Source: Smittium mucronatum
Taxonomy: Eukaryota; Kickxellomycota; Harpellomycetes; Harpellales; Legeriomycetaceae
Direction of reading: 5' to 3'
DNA length: 11,363 nucleotides
Assembly (NCBI GenBank): GCA_001953115.1
Contig: LSSL01004612.1
Location: 1 to 11,363 of the forward strand
Shown here: positions 1 through 7,900 of the stretch, piece by piece
How the letters are laid out: each line of letters begins with the position of its first letter
Numbering within the stretch: the first letter of the stretch is position 1
Translations under genes and position numbers: made by a program
The notes under the pieces: generated by a model
The model's database searches: none
Seen by the model: only the letters and a program-made list of their open reading frames with translations
What the model was told of the DNA's origin: nothing

Positions 1-1
1 A

Positions 2-748
2 CCACCCCCAGCTTACGGAGCTCCTCCTCCCCCTCCACCACCTCCTCCGCCGGCTTATGTCACACCAACACCAACACTGACAGCAGTGTTGCCAACAGTT
101 GCCGCAACCACCGCTGGAAACTTTAGAGGAGTTCTTCCCTCTCTGCCACCATGGTCAGTACCATCCAACGCACCCAATCCATCAAACGTCTTGATTCAAC
201 CGATCATAATTACAGACCCAATCCAACCAACTCCAACTTCTGGAGCTATATGCAGCAAGAATAAGCACAGAAGAACCGCCGGTTTCTATAAAAGGGCCCA
301 CGGATTTAAATCGAAATGGGGTATAAGGAGGAAAAAGAAGATGGTTAAACGCTACCTCAAGAAGTCAATGATCAGAAGACTCAAGAAAAAATCTGCCGTT
401 AGCGCTGCCGTTCCAAACAAACTGAAGTATATCAAGGAGTTGTTTATCAAGACTTATGGCAAAGACGAGTACAAAAGGATGGTCAGAAGAGCTATCCGCG
501 AAGTAAATTACAAGATGAAGCATGGGTCTCGTCATAGACACCGCAGCCACCACCGCCGTCATCACCGCCGTCACCATAAACACAAAAATGGGTGCAAACA
601 CAAACACGGAAAAAAGTGCCATAAACTTCCTAAACCCACTCTAGTCACAGGCACTGTCTCCATCAGTACCACCACCAATACCACAAATACTCCAATCACC
701 ACAACCTTTGTTGCAACTCTTACATCTAAAACTGCTGCTTCTAAATAG
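2..748 (+). CDS. 3' part of an unrecognised Pro-rich, basic, His/Arg-rich protein
   Basis: The frame is open from the left edge (codons start at base 2) to a TAG at 746-748 and gives 248 residues. The true start lies outside the window; no in-frame ATG precedes the body, so the gene is 5' partial. In order I see: a proline stretch (ten consecutive Pro near residues 8-17, flanked by Ala-Tyr); a Pro/Thr/Ala-rich segment to about residue 83; a very basic block at about 85-165 with RRKKK, LKK and RRLKKK clusters and a possible helical part (NKLKYIKELF); a His/Arg block at about 174-208 with three Cys in the basic region overall; and a Thr/Ser-rich tail. The Thr tail and Pro-rich head would suit a secreted, O-glycosylated or wall-associated protein, and the basic blocks would also suit nucleic-acid or polyanion binding. 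Both are inference. I do not recognise the family. The coding stretch is visibly richer in G and C than the spacers, which supports a real gene. Confidence 0.7.
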   Translation, partial: PPPAYGAPPPPPPPPPPAYVTPTPTLTAVLPTVAATTAGNFRGVLPSLPPWSVPSNAPNPSNVLIQPIIITDPIQPTPTSGAICSKNKHRRTAGFYKRAHGFKSKWGIRRKKKMVKRYLKKSMIRRLKKKSAVSAAVPNKLKYIKELFIKTYGKDEYKRMVRRAIREVNYKMKHGSRHRHRSHHRRHHRRHHKHKNGCKHKHGKKCHKLPKPTLVTGTVSISTTTNTTNTPITTTFVATLTSKTAASK

Positions 749-946
749 AAGCCTTTGGAAGGAGTCATATTTTTCCATCTTTATCCCCGTCCCTTCTCCC
801 TCTTGTTCAGCCATAAAAATTTCTGGTTAGACATCCTTATCACCCACTTTTCCGTTTCTCTTTTTTTTTCTCTCTTTACTTTCGCATGAATAGACAATTT
901 ACATTATTATGAAAAATTCTAAACAATATTCCTTTGACTTATTTTT

Positions 947-960
947 GCACGAATTCGTGC
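947..960. repeat. 14-base perfect palindrome
   Basis: GCACGAATTCGTGC is its own reverse complement. The symmetry stops at 14 bases because the flanking bases are T on both sides. It lies about 200 bases after the upstream stop and about 357 bases before the BCL7-like start. A dimeric regulator site is possible, but nothing shows that it is used. Confidence 0.6.
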
Positions 961-1101
961 TTCTTTTTAAAAAAATCTTTATGAAAACCAACTTTTATTT
1001 TAAAATGGTAAAATCTCATTTTTTACAACATGTTTGAATCTCTATTAGATTTTGCCTTACAAAAATAAAAAGGTTCTATTAAGCTCAAACCAAACGTTTT
1101 C

Positions 1102-1192
1102 ATTGGTAAATCATTCACGATAGAGGTAATTTCCATAGGTTAGAATTTTCTCCAATTGTAGGAAAGAATCATCATTATATACAAATTATTGG
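1102..1192 (+). promoter_or_regulatory. Cluster of CCAAT-like boxes upstream of the BCL7-like gene
   Basis: ATTGG (reverse CCAAT) occurs at 1102-1106 and 1188-1192, and CCAAT occurs at 1152-1156, about 125-215 bases before the ATG at 1317. The last copy sits in a TTGGCCAA palindrome (1189-1196). CCAAT boxes bound by the Hap complex are usual in fungal promoters, but five-base matches are common by chance in AT-rich DNA, so this is only a candidate. Confidence 0.25.
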
Positions 1193-1316
1193 CCAAACAT
1201 AACTTTTAAAGGGCTTCAATTCCAAAACAAGAAATGTAACCGAATTTACGCGTTCAATAATAAAAAATATTACCTGCGCCCTTTCTCCTTGTTTTTGCAA
1301 ATTGTATTGCTAGAAA

Positions 1317-4300
1317 ATGTCGACTCGAAGAACAAACCGAGTCCGTATAGCTTTTTCTGAGGAAAAAGAGAAATTACGCCAAGCAATCTCCGAGCCTGTA
1401 TTCAAATGGTTCACCATCTCTCCCATCCTCACACTCTTTTTTCTTCATTTCCATCTTTTAATATCATAAAATTATATATTTTGCATTCGAATTTAGGGAA
1501 AAAAAATGGTGCAGTCCCTCAAATATCGATTTGGATGTAAATCAGAAGCATAAATTCAAAATTTACAAATGGTCCAAAAGTAATTCCTGCCCACTACTTT
1601 TCTTTCACACTCTTGATTGACCACATGATTTTTCTTATTTTTCAATAGCTGATACAAAAGTCGAATTCGATCCCGAAATCTCTTACGATCAAGAAGATTA
1701 TTCTCAAAGCAACCTGAAATCTGCAGATGAAGAAATTGATTCCGAAATTCCAATTAAAATCGATGATCCCATTTCTGCCCCCCTTCCTACACAAGCAAGT
1801 CTCGACTCCCCGATTCCGAAAATGTCATCGGAACAAGTCCAACCAGCTCAAGTTACTTCCCCAATCTCGATAGATCACGCCCATGAACCTATTTCCACAC
1901 CGTCATTTCCTATTTCTCCTACCCCTATTTCTCAATCCAACTCTACTTCCCCATCAAAAGAAAAAGATCAGAATGATTTACCAACTCTTAACTCAAATCA
2001 AAATTCCAATACTCAATCTGTTTCTGGACACGAAGATTTGTCCCAGAATATTACTTTCTCAAACTCTTCTCCGATTTCTATTCAAAATCCCACTTCTTCC
2101 ACAATTATCTCTTCTTTACCTGACAAGAATTTAGACTCAACCCAAACTTCCTCCATTGATTTAAGTTCTGATCAAGTTAATACTACACCCATTCTCAAAG
2201 AAACAACTCCTGAAACACAACTAACTTCGATTTCTCCTACCTTGATCCTCGCTGATCCTTCACCTGAAACCTCTAAAAGTCCATCAGCTGTTCCTTCTCT
2301 GTCTTCAGTCAACCCAATTTCTGATCATTTACAAACTCATTCATCCACTATGGATTCCATAAAGTCACCGATTGATTCCTCATTAATAGATGATCCAAAA
2401 TCAGTTCAAAAAATTTCCATTATAGCCCAAAATGATAACACCCAAGTCAAAAGCGTTTCCCAACAGGATCAAATTGAGCCCATTTCAGTCGAAAAAAATT
2501 GCATCCAAGCTCAGAGTGATCCTACTCCTGCCCAAAGTATTGCCAAACAAATCATAAACGATTCTGATATAGCCCCAAGTGATTCCAATCAAATCCAAAA
2601 CAACTCTGATCAGCTCCAAGTTGATCCCTTACAAGTCCAAAATGATTCGCAAAAAACCCAAAGTAACTCTAATCAAATCAAAATTGATCCCATTCAAGTT
2701 CAAAGCGATTTAAATCAAATTCAAAGCGATTCAAAACTAAATTCAAGTGATTCAAAATTAGTATCAAACGAGTCCAATGAAGTTCAAAGTGATTCTATTC
2801 AGGTCCAAAATTTTTCTGATATAACCCAAAGCGATTCTAAACAAAGCATAAATGATACCGATATAATCCAGATCGATTCCAATCAAATCCAAAGTGATTA
2901 TATTCAGGATCAAAAAGATTCCATAAAAATCCAAAGTGATTCCATCCTGGTTGATAGTGAATCCGTTCCAATTAATAACGATTCGGCTCCAGTTCAAGTC
3001 CAAGATCATTCTATTTCAATTCAAAATAACTCAAGCCCAACTCAAAGTGTTTCTATTGAAGCTCAAAGTGATTTTATTCAAATTCAAGATAGCCCCTTCC
3101 CACTAAAAAAAAATGGCACTCAAGCTCAAAGTGATCCGAATCCCACCCAAAGCGATCCCAATCAAATCATAAACGATTCTGATATAATCCTAAGCGATTC
3201 AAATCAAATTCAAAGCAGCACCAAGCAAATCTCAAATGATTGTATTCAAGCTCAAAGTGATCCGACTCCCACCCAAAGTGATCCCAATCAAATCATAAGC
3301 GATTCTGATATAATTCCAAGCGATTCAAATCAAATTCAAAGCAGCACCAAGCAAATCTCAAATGATTGTATTCAAGCTCAAAGTGATTCCATTCAGGTTG
3401 ATGATGAAATGGCCCAAACCCATAGCGATTCGACTCCAATCCAAAACGATCCCATTCAAGTTCAGCATCATTCCAATTCAAATCAAAATATTTCAAGCCT
3501 GATCCAAAATGATCCCAATCAAATTCAAAATGATTCCGTTCAAATCCAAAGTGTTTCTGCTGAAATCCAAGATCATACCATTTCAGCTCAAAGTGATTCC
3601 AATCAAGCCCAAAATGATTCAATATTAACCGAGGGTAATTTTTCTCAAGTACAAAAGGATTCTACATCAGTTCAAGACAATTCCATACAAGCCCAGGACG
3701 ATTGTATCTCAATTCAAAACGATCACACCCCGAATATAAATGAAGTTAGTCAAATCCAAGACGATCCTTTATCCTCACTGGATAGACCACTCACTTCTTT
3801 AACAGGAATAACTACAGTTCAATCAGATATTATACTAGTTAAATCCGATTCCATTAACTCTAGTGAAATTCATAATACATTTGCTGTAAATATTGATGAA
3901 AACTCAAAAAATTCTGATATATCCCCCAAAACTCCAAATAACACTACTGAGGATTCCTCCTCAGAATTCATCCTTCACCAAAATTTTCAAGGAAAAATTC
4001 CTCAATTCGATTCTGTAAAAGATACACACCCTATTCCCCAAAAGCATAATATTTTATCAAGTGAATCCCCTACATCAATTCTTAACCACAAGGAAAACTC
4101 TTTAGCAGATATACATGGCTTGTCTGCTTTGCCATTAGGCAACATTCTTCTGCCTCAAAACCCTACTAATGTGATAGAAGATAATCATCCCATATTATCA
4201 GGCGATACTATCACTAATGTTGATAAGTTGGAAAGTTCCAATATTTCTAACCTTGATTCTTCTAAAGGTCAGCTTTCAAACCTAAAATTTCATTATAACT

Positions 4301-5637
4301 AATGTGTTTATGAAAACCACTATTTTTTTTTAAAAATTCCTGATTTGTATATTTATTTAACTATATTTTTTTATGCTTTGTTTTCATCTGAGGTATTCAT
4401 ATATTGTTTATACTTGATTTAAAACAACCTCTATTTATATTACTTATAGAAAACAACGTTGTTATGGATCTTGACTCTACCGAATCCTTTACAAATAGTG
4501 CCCCTGAGTCGGTCTCGACCAATGATTTATTTAGCGACACGGTATCATCAATAGATATTTCCATTGATCAAAAGGAACTGAAGCTTAATGAAATTGACAG
4601 TGGAGTTAGTAATATCGAGCCCAAAATTACCAAAGTTTCAGGAGCTATTGAAGTTGTAAAGGATAGTGCTGACAAAAATCCTGTAGATGAAAGTGTTTTT
4701 GATACTTCTGCTGCATCCACTGATATTATTTTGGAAAATAATGTAAATATACCAGTTCAAAATTCCAGTATCTCTTTAGAACCATTAAACGAAATGGTTA
4801 AAGTGCCTGAAGTATCTAATCATCATAGTCAAAACGATCTTATAGCCATAAATAAAAGCAACATCGTTCACACTCTCATTTCACAAATCGATATTCAAGG
4901 TATTTAAATAACATTTGCACACTATTAGGAGTATTATAAATTATTATAAATTATTATAAATTATTGATTGTTATTTTATATTTTATAAAATAGATTCTAT
5001 TGATAAAAATCCCAGCAATCACCATATTGATACGATCAAAATTGAAGGCCAATCTGTGCCAGTGGTGTCAGATTTTACACCCAAACCGGATGAAATTTCA
5101 ACTATAGATGAAGTTCACGACTCAGCAATATCTGATCAACAGAATAGTTCAACTTTTATAGGCAGCGAATTGGTTGATTCAACCCATAGCATCTCTTCAA
5201 ACAAAAGTCAAATAAATGATTTTGATGATGTCACTGTCTCCTCCTTAGAAAAAATGGATGAGAATTCGCCTGAAAAAATCACTTCACTCAATTTAGAGTT
5301 AGGTAGCATAGAAACGAGCAATCTCGAACCCAAAGAACTGAAAACAGATCTACCAAGTAATCCTGGTGTTTCACAGGTGCAACCAGTAAATTCATCTATA
5401 GAGCGGGATATTAAAATTAACGCTGAAAATCCCAGCAACGTTTCAAATCATCCAATAATCTCTAAAGATTCAGAGTCCCAGAATAATGAAGAATCCCATA
5501 CCGGTGCTGTTATATCCTCTAATAATCCTGGCACCTTAATTGATGATACAGACTCTCAAATTACAACAGAAAAGGGACCGAAAAGATGTATTTCGGATGA
5601 TCAAGACGAACCAAGAAAAAATCCCAAGACCAACTAG
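1317..5637 (+). CDS. BCL7 N-terminal-domain protein with giant heptad-repeat tail (5 exons, 1295 aa)
   Basis: Proposed exons are 1317-1408, 1497-1579, 1649-4267, 4450-4899 and 4994-5637. All junctions are GT...AG and keep one frame to the TAG stop. An in-frame TAG at 1311-1313 fixes the ATG at 1317. Residues 1-60 resemble the BCL7 N-terminal domain: basic start (STRRTNRVR), then AISEPVFKWEKKW (residues 23-35) and FKIYKW (51-56). Animal BCL7A-C carry the same order, AAIEKVRKWEKKW then LRIYKW; here about eight residues are inserted between the two motifs. BCL7 proteins are small subunits of SWI/SNF (BAF) chromatin remodellers, so a nuclear role is inferred. Residues about 60-319 are Ser/Pro/Thr-rich and acidic, 320-762 form 63 heptads, and 763-1295 are Ser/Asn/Asp-rich, ending in a basic cluster (KGPKR...PRKNPK) like a bipartite nuclear signal. 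Animal BCL7 proteins are about 200 residues. No other domain was recognised. Exon borders are predicted, not observed. Confidence 0.8.
1409..1496 (+). other. Intron 1 of the BCL7-like gene
   Basis: Donor GTTCAC, acceptor ATTTAG, 88 bases, phase 2. The donor is weak, but joining here creates the Trp codon of WEKKW and restores the conserved domain on both sides of the junction, which is strong support. Confidence 0.75.
1580..1648 (+). other. Intron 2 of the BCL7-like gene
   Basis: Donor GTAATT, acceptor CAATAG, 69 bases, phase 1. It contains in-frame stop TGA (1618-1620), a branch-like TTGAC and a T-rich stretch before the acceptor. The junction directly follows the IYKWSK segment. Confidence 0.75.
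2431..3759 (+). repeat. Coding array of 63 heptad (21-base) repeats
   Basis: The protein of exon 3 (residues 320-762) reads as 63 consecutive seven-residue units plus a single two-residue insertion (VQ, just before unit 28): 63 x 7 + 2 = 443 residues, exactly the length of the stretch. The typical unit is (S/N)-D-(S/P)-x-Q-(I/V/A)-Q, for example SDSNQIQ, NDPIQVQ and SDSIQVQ. Units are degenerate at both DNA and protein level, so the array is old, with a younger duplication inside. It is hydrophilic, with Pro often at position 3, and lacks the hydrophobic spacing of a coiled coil; it is most likely disordered or forms a repetitive extended structure. Confidence 0.9.
3130..3381 (+). repeat. Tandem duplication of 126 bases (six heptads)
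   Basis: Copy 1 is 3130-3255 and copy 2 is 3256-3381. By eye they differ at five of 126 positions (about 96 % identity) with no indel. The unit is six heptads, ending SSTKQIS then NDCIQAQ. The first four to five heptads of this module also resemble units 4-8 of the array (about 2494-2598, KNCIQAQ SDPTPAQ onwards), so the six-heptad module is a higher-order repeat. Confidence 0.92.
4268..4449 (+). other. Intron 3 of the BCL7-like gene
   Basis: Donor GTCAGC after AAAG, acceptor CTTATAG, 182 bases, phase 1. Without splicing the frame stops at TAA 4300-4302. The frame after the acceptor continues with the same Ser/Asp-rich composition, and the split codon becomes GAA (Glu). The donor is not a strong consensus; a weaker alternative (AGTTCC at 4235) would also keep frame. 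Confidence 0.65.
4900..4993 (+). other. Intron 4 of the BCL7-like gene
   Basis: Donor AAG|GTATTT, acceptor AAATAG, 94 bases, phase 1. The split codon becomes GAT (Asp), giving DSIDKNP at the start of exon 5. The intron is very AT-rich and includes a 10-base tandem repeat. Confidence 0.8.
4932..4965 (+). repeat. 10-base AT tandem repeat inside intron 4
   Basis: TTATTATAAA recurs about three and a half times without a mismatch in this stretch. It is a small AT minisatellite in the middle of the intron, probably from slippage. Confidence 0.85.
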
Positions 5638-5814
5638 CAACATTTGCATCAGCATTTATTCGATATGCACAATTAGGCGCATTAAAGTTAAAATCACTTT
5701 TTTTTAAAATTTTAAATATAAATAAATTAAAAATAATGTATTCACAAAGTTGATTAAAGAGTAGAAATAAATATAAAATTCAAGAAAAACAAAAAAGATT
5801 TCAATAATTTATAC
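5638..5814. terminator. Shared 3' region of two convergent genes
   Basis: Only 177 bases separate the TAG of the + strand BCL7-like gene from the stop of the - strand SH3 gene. For the + gene, AATAAA occurs at 5721-5726 and 5766-5771, about 85 and 130 bases after its stop. For the - gene, TTTATT (AATAAA on its strand) lies at 5655-5660, about 155 bases after its stop. The two 3' UTRs therefore probably overlap. Confidence 0.5.
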
Positions 5815-7524
5815 TCAAGGAGATGTTTCATTGGAATAAATACAGACGATTGGAATTACACCAGCCCTGCCACTATTTTTATGCTCAACAAGAGCCCATC
5901 CATCAGAGAATACTTTAATTACCTGGACTTCGTCGCCCACTTTCAAGGACAGCTCGTCATACTCTTTAGGAGAGTAGGGATATAACGCAGTCATTGCAGT
6001 ATTTTCTAACGACCTGTTCTCTATATATACTGGACTGTCTGCTCCAGACTCATGAGACGAATCGGATTCAAACTTTTCAAGTTCATTGATAATAGCTTGT
6101 TTGATATCGGTAGATTTGGCCATTGAATCAAGGTACTTGTTACGCAAATCAACAAAGACGGGTGAATTGTGGGCAGACTGAACTCTTGAGCCAAGGACAG
6201 GCACAGGGCCAGACAAGTCAGATCGGGTAAAAGTTGGATTTGATAGAGGCGATTTCATCGGAACTTGACGTTCAGCTGCATCGAGGTTTGGAACACTACT
6301 TCTCATATTAGATTTGCGTTTTAAAATCCTAATGTTTGAAAGTCGGGCTTGGTTGATACTACTCTTGACGGTGGAATTTGGTTTAGAGCTTTTTGTTAGG
6401 TTGGATACGAGCTTTTCACTAGAATCGGATGGGTTGCAGCCGTTTGATATTGGGCCAGTATCTTGGTCATTATCAAACGTGATTGAATTGTTTTGTGATC
6501 CAAAGCTGTCGGATAAGACGTTTTGGCTCAAGTTTTTAGTCGGGCGGCTTATTTGGGGGCCGTCGAAACCGGTGGATTCGTTCATATCATTGCTCTTTTT
6601 TGGTCTTCTATTCAATAGATATAGCAGCATTGAGAGTATCAGCAGTAAGAAGCATATTCCAGCTATAGATATACTGGCGATTGAAACGGCTCGCGAATCT
6701 GAAAGTTTCTTTTGAATGCATAAATCAGAAATTTTATTGGACTTGCAACAAGGATCCGACTGATTGCTTAAACAGTATTGGCAAGCACCTGAGTCTTGAG
6801 GACTTTTGTATTCTATAAAGATGTAAATAGTTCAATAAATATATTTTAAAGAGATAAATAATGTAGACTTACTGCAATCTTGATTAGAGCTTTGCTTCAG
6901 ATCCATACAGTTACTTTGCTCGCCGTTGAATGGATTGGTTGAACATATCAGCCTCAAATCGGAAATTTTTCCAGATAGCTGAGTGTAGTTGGAACATGAT
7001 CCGTGTTGATTAATCAAATCGCTAAAAGATTCAACGTAAGAGAGGCAGTCGGAGCGACAAATAGGTGGTACACCAGTGTTGGTACTCTGACTAGCAGAAT
7101 CAGCGACATTCTTGTTGCAGGCCCTTGAGCCAGGAGTTGATAATAAGCCTCGGCAAACAAAGGCTGTACGAAGCGGCAGTTTTGACCAAAGATCCAGATT
7201 TAAACTGCAACCAAATGTAGACTGGATATCATCTATATCAGATTGAGAATTGATATACTTGGTCATAAATTCATCGAAAACAGAAGAATTCGATATTGTG
7301 GATTGAGAATTTGATATTATTGGTAGGTAGTAAGAACTAAAGTATTGTCCGCAAGTCTTGGAATCAGATAAACTGAAGCATGAGCTCGAGTTTGTATTTA
7401 AATCACTTGTTGATGTTCCAAATGCAGATAAGAGGAATGATAAGTCTTGAGCACTGGCTAAAAGCAGGGAGGAAAGCGCAATCATTGTGGAACCAGCAGA
7501 TCCACTTAATTTAAATGTTTTCAT
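5815..7524 (-). CDS. Type I membrane protein with Cys-rich ectodomain and C-terminal SH3 domain (2 exons, 549 aa)
   Basis: Exon 1 is 7524-6873 and exon 2 is 6812-5815; removing a 60-base intron joins them in frame. Residues 1-25 form a signal peptide ending LLLASA. The ectodomain (about 26-257) has 16 Cys and follows a pattern I associate with a widespread fungal SH3-protein family: C...SKTCGQYF near 49-62, then a GC...C...C series followed by PPICRSDC. The last five ectodomain Cys lie in exon 2 (228-249). A transmembrane helix spans about 259-284, followed by basic NRRPKK as stop-transfer. A long Ser/Asn-rich cytoplasmic linker leads to an SH3 domain at about 491-545, with ALYPY, YDELSL, GDEVQV, DGW and GRAGVIP. 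SH3 domains bind proline motifs, so a surface sensor or scaffold for actin or signalling partners, broadly like Fus1 or Sho1 of yeast, is likely; the ligand is unknown. The gene is convergent with the BCL7-like gene and needs no rescue of frame. Confidence 0.9.
6813..6872 (-). other. Intron of the SH3 membrane-protein gene
   Basis: On the - strand the donor is GTAAGT (perfect consensus) and the acceptor TTTATAG; length 60 bases, phase 1. The split codon becomes AAA (Lys). The open frame of exon 1 runs a few codons into the intron before a stop, and the frame of exon 2 has no start of its own before the transmembrane helix, so splicing is required. Confidence 0.92.
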
Positions 7525-7560
7525 TATTGATATAATTTACAGACTATTGCTGGTTTAGTG

Positions 7561-7570
7561 TATATATATT
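7561..7570 (-). promoter_or_regulatory. TATA-like element of the SH3 gene
   Basis: The - strand reads AATATATATA 37-46 bases upstream of the ATG at 7524. The position is close for a TATA box with a short leader. AT-rich spacers contain many such strings, so this is a candidate only. Confidence 0.3.
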
Positions 7571-7882
7571 ATTTTACCAACCGTTAAATCAAAAAAAGTT
7601 AATCGTAGATACCCTTTCCTTATTTCAGAAGCAAAAAAAACACTTTAATATAATATAAATATAAGGATGATAATATTAATGCCTGAAAGGAAATAAGAGC
7701 CGGGGTGGGAGATGAGGGTTTTAAAATTATGTTTGAAAGTAGGAATACGAATAATTGGGATTTGTCTTGATATATAAAAGGTTGAAATGAACATAATATT
7801 GAACACAGATTTATCGATTAATATAAATTTGTGTCTCAAACACAAAAGATGATGCATAATAAGCTGATTGATTCAATGAGCA

Positions 7883-7900
7883 GTGTGTGTGGGTGTGTGT
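7883..7900 (+). repeat. Short GT-rich tract
   Basis: Alternating GT broken once by GGG (four GT steps, then GGG, then TGTGTGT). It is a small microsatellite-like tract in the spacer upstream of the SH3 gene. Confidence 0.7.

Larger units (their letters stand above)
749..1316. other. Spacer between the basic-protein gene and the BCL7-like gene
   Basis: There is no coding frame of note. The first part after the TAG stop is rich in T and C tracts and would hold the 3' UTR and polyadenylation site of the upstream gene. The second part is the presumed promoter of the BCL7-like gene and ends in a pyrimidine-rich stretch (about 1275-1291) just upstream of its ATG. The region also holds a perfect palindrome at 947-960. 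Confidence 0.6.

Noticed and set aside
365..768. Minus-strand ORFs opposite the basic protein gene
   Set aside because: They are shadows of Lys/His/Thr-rich codons on the + strand, which read as hydrophobic residues in reverse.
1398..1536. Alternative splicing of the BCL7-like gene with donor GTATTC at 1398 and donor GTAAAT at 1537
   Set aside because: It also keeps the frame and has good-looking donors, but it yields GKKMVQSLKYRFG and destroys both WEKKW and IYKW. The chosen model recovers a conserved domain on both sides of both introns.
3293..3622. Minus-strand ORF with repeated Trp-Asn-His-Phe-type heptads (also 2764-3009)
   Set aside because: It is the antisense shadow of the 21-base coding repeat; its regularity comes entirely from the + strand heptads.
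2431..3759. CRISPR array or coiled coil as an explanation of the repeats
   Set aside because: The repeats are in-frame 21-base coding units without spacers, and the heptads lack hydrophobic residues at coiled-coil a and d spacing.
1822..4302. A free-standing gene starting at the ATG at 1822
   Set aside because: The same frame is open upstream to the acceptor at 1648 with the same Ser/Asp/Pro-rich composition, and connects to the BCL7-like exons.
6314..6715. Plus-strand ORF of 133 codons
   Set aside because: It lies opposite the linker and transmembrane coding part of the SH3 gene and has no recognisable content of its own.
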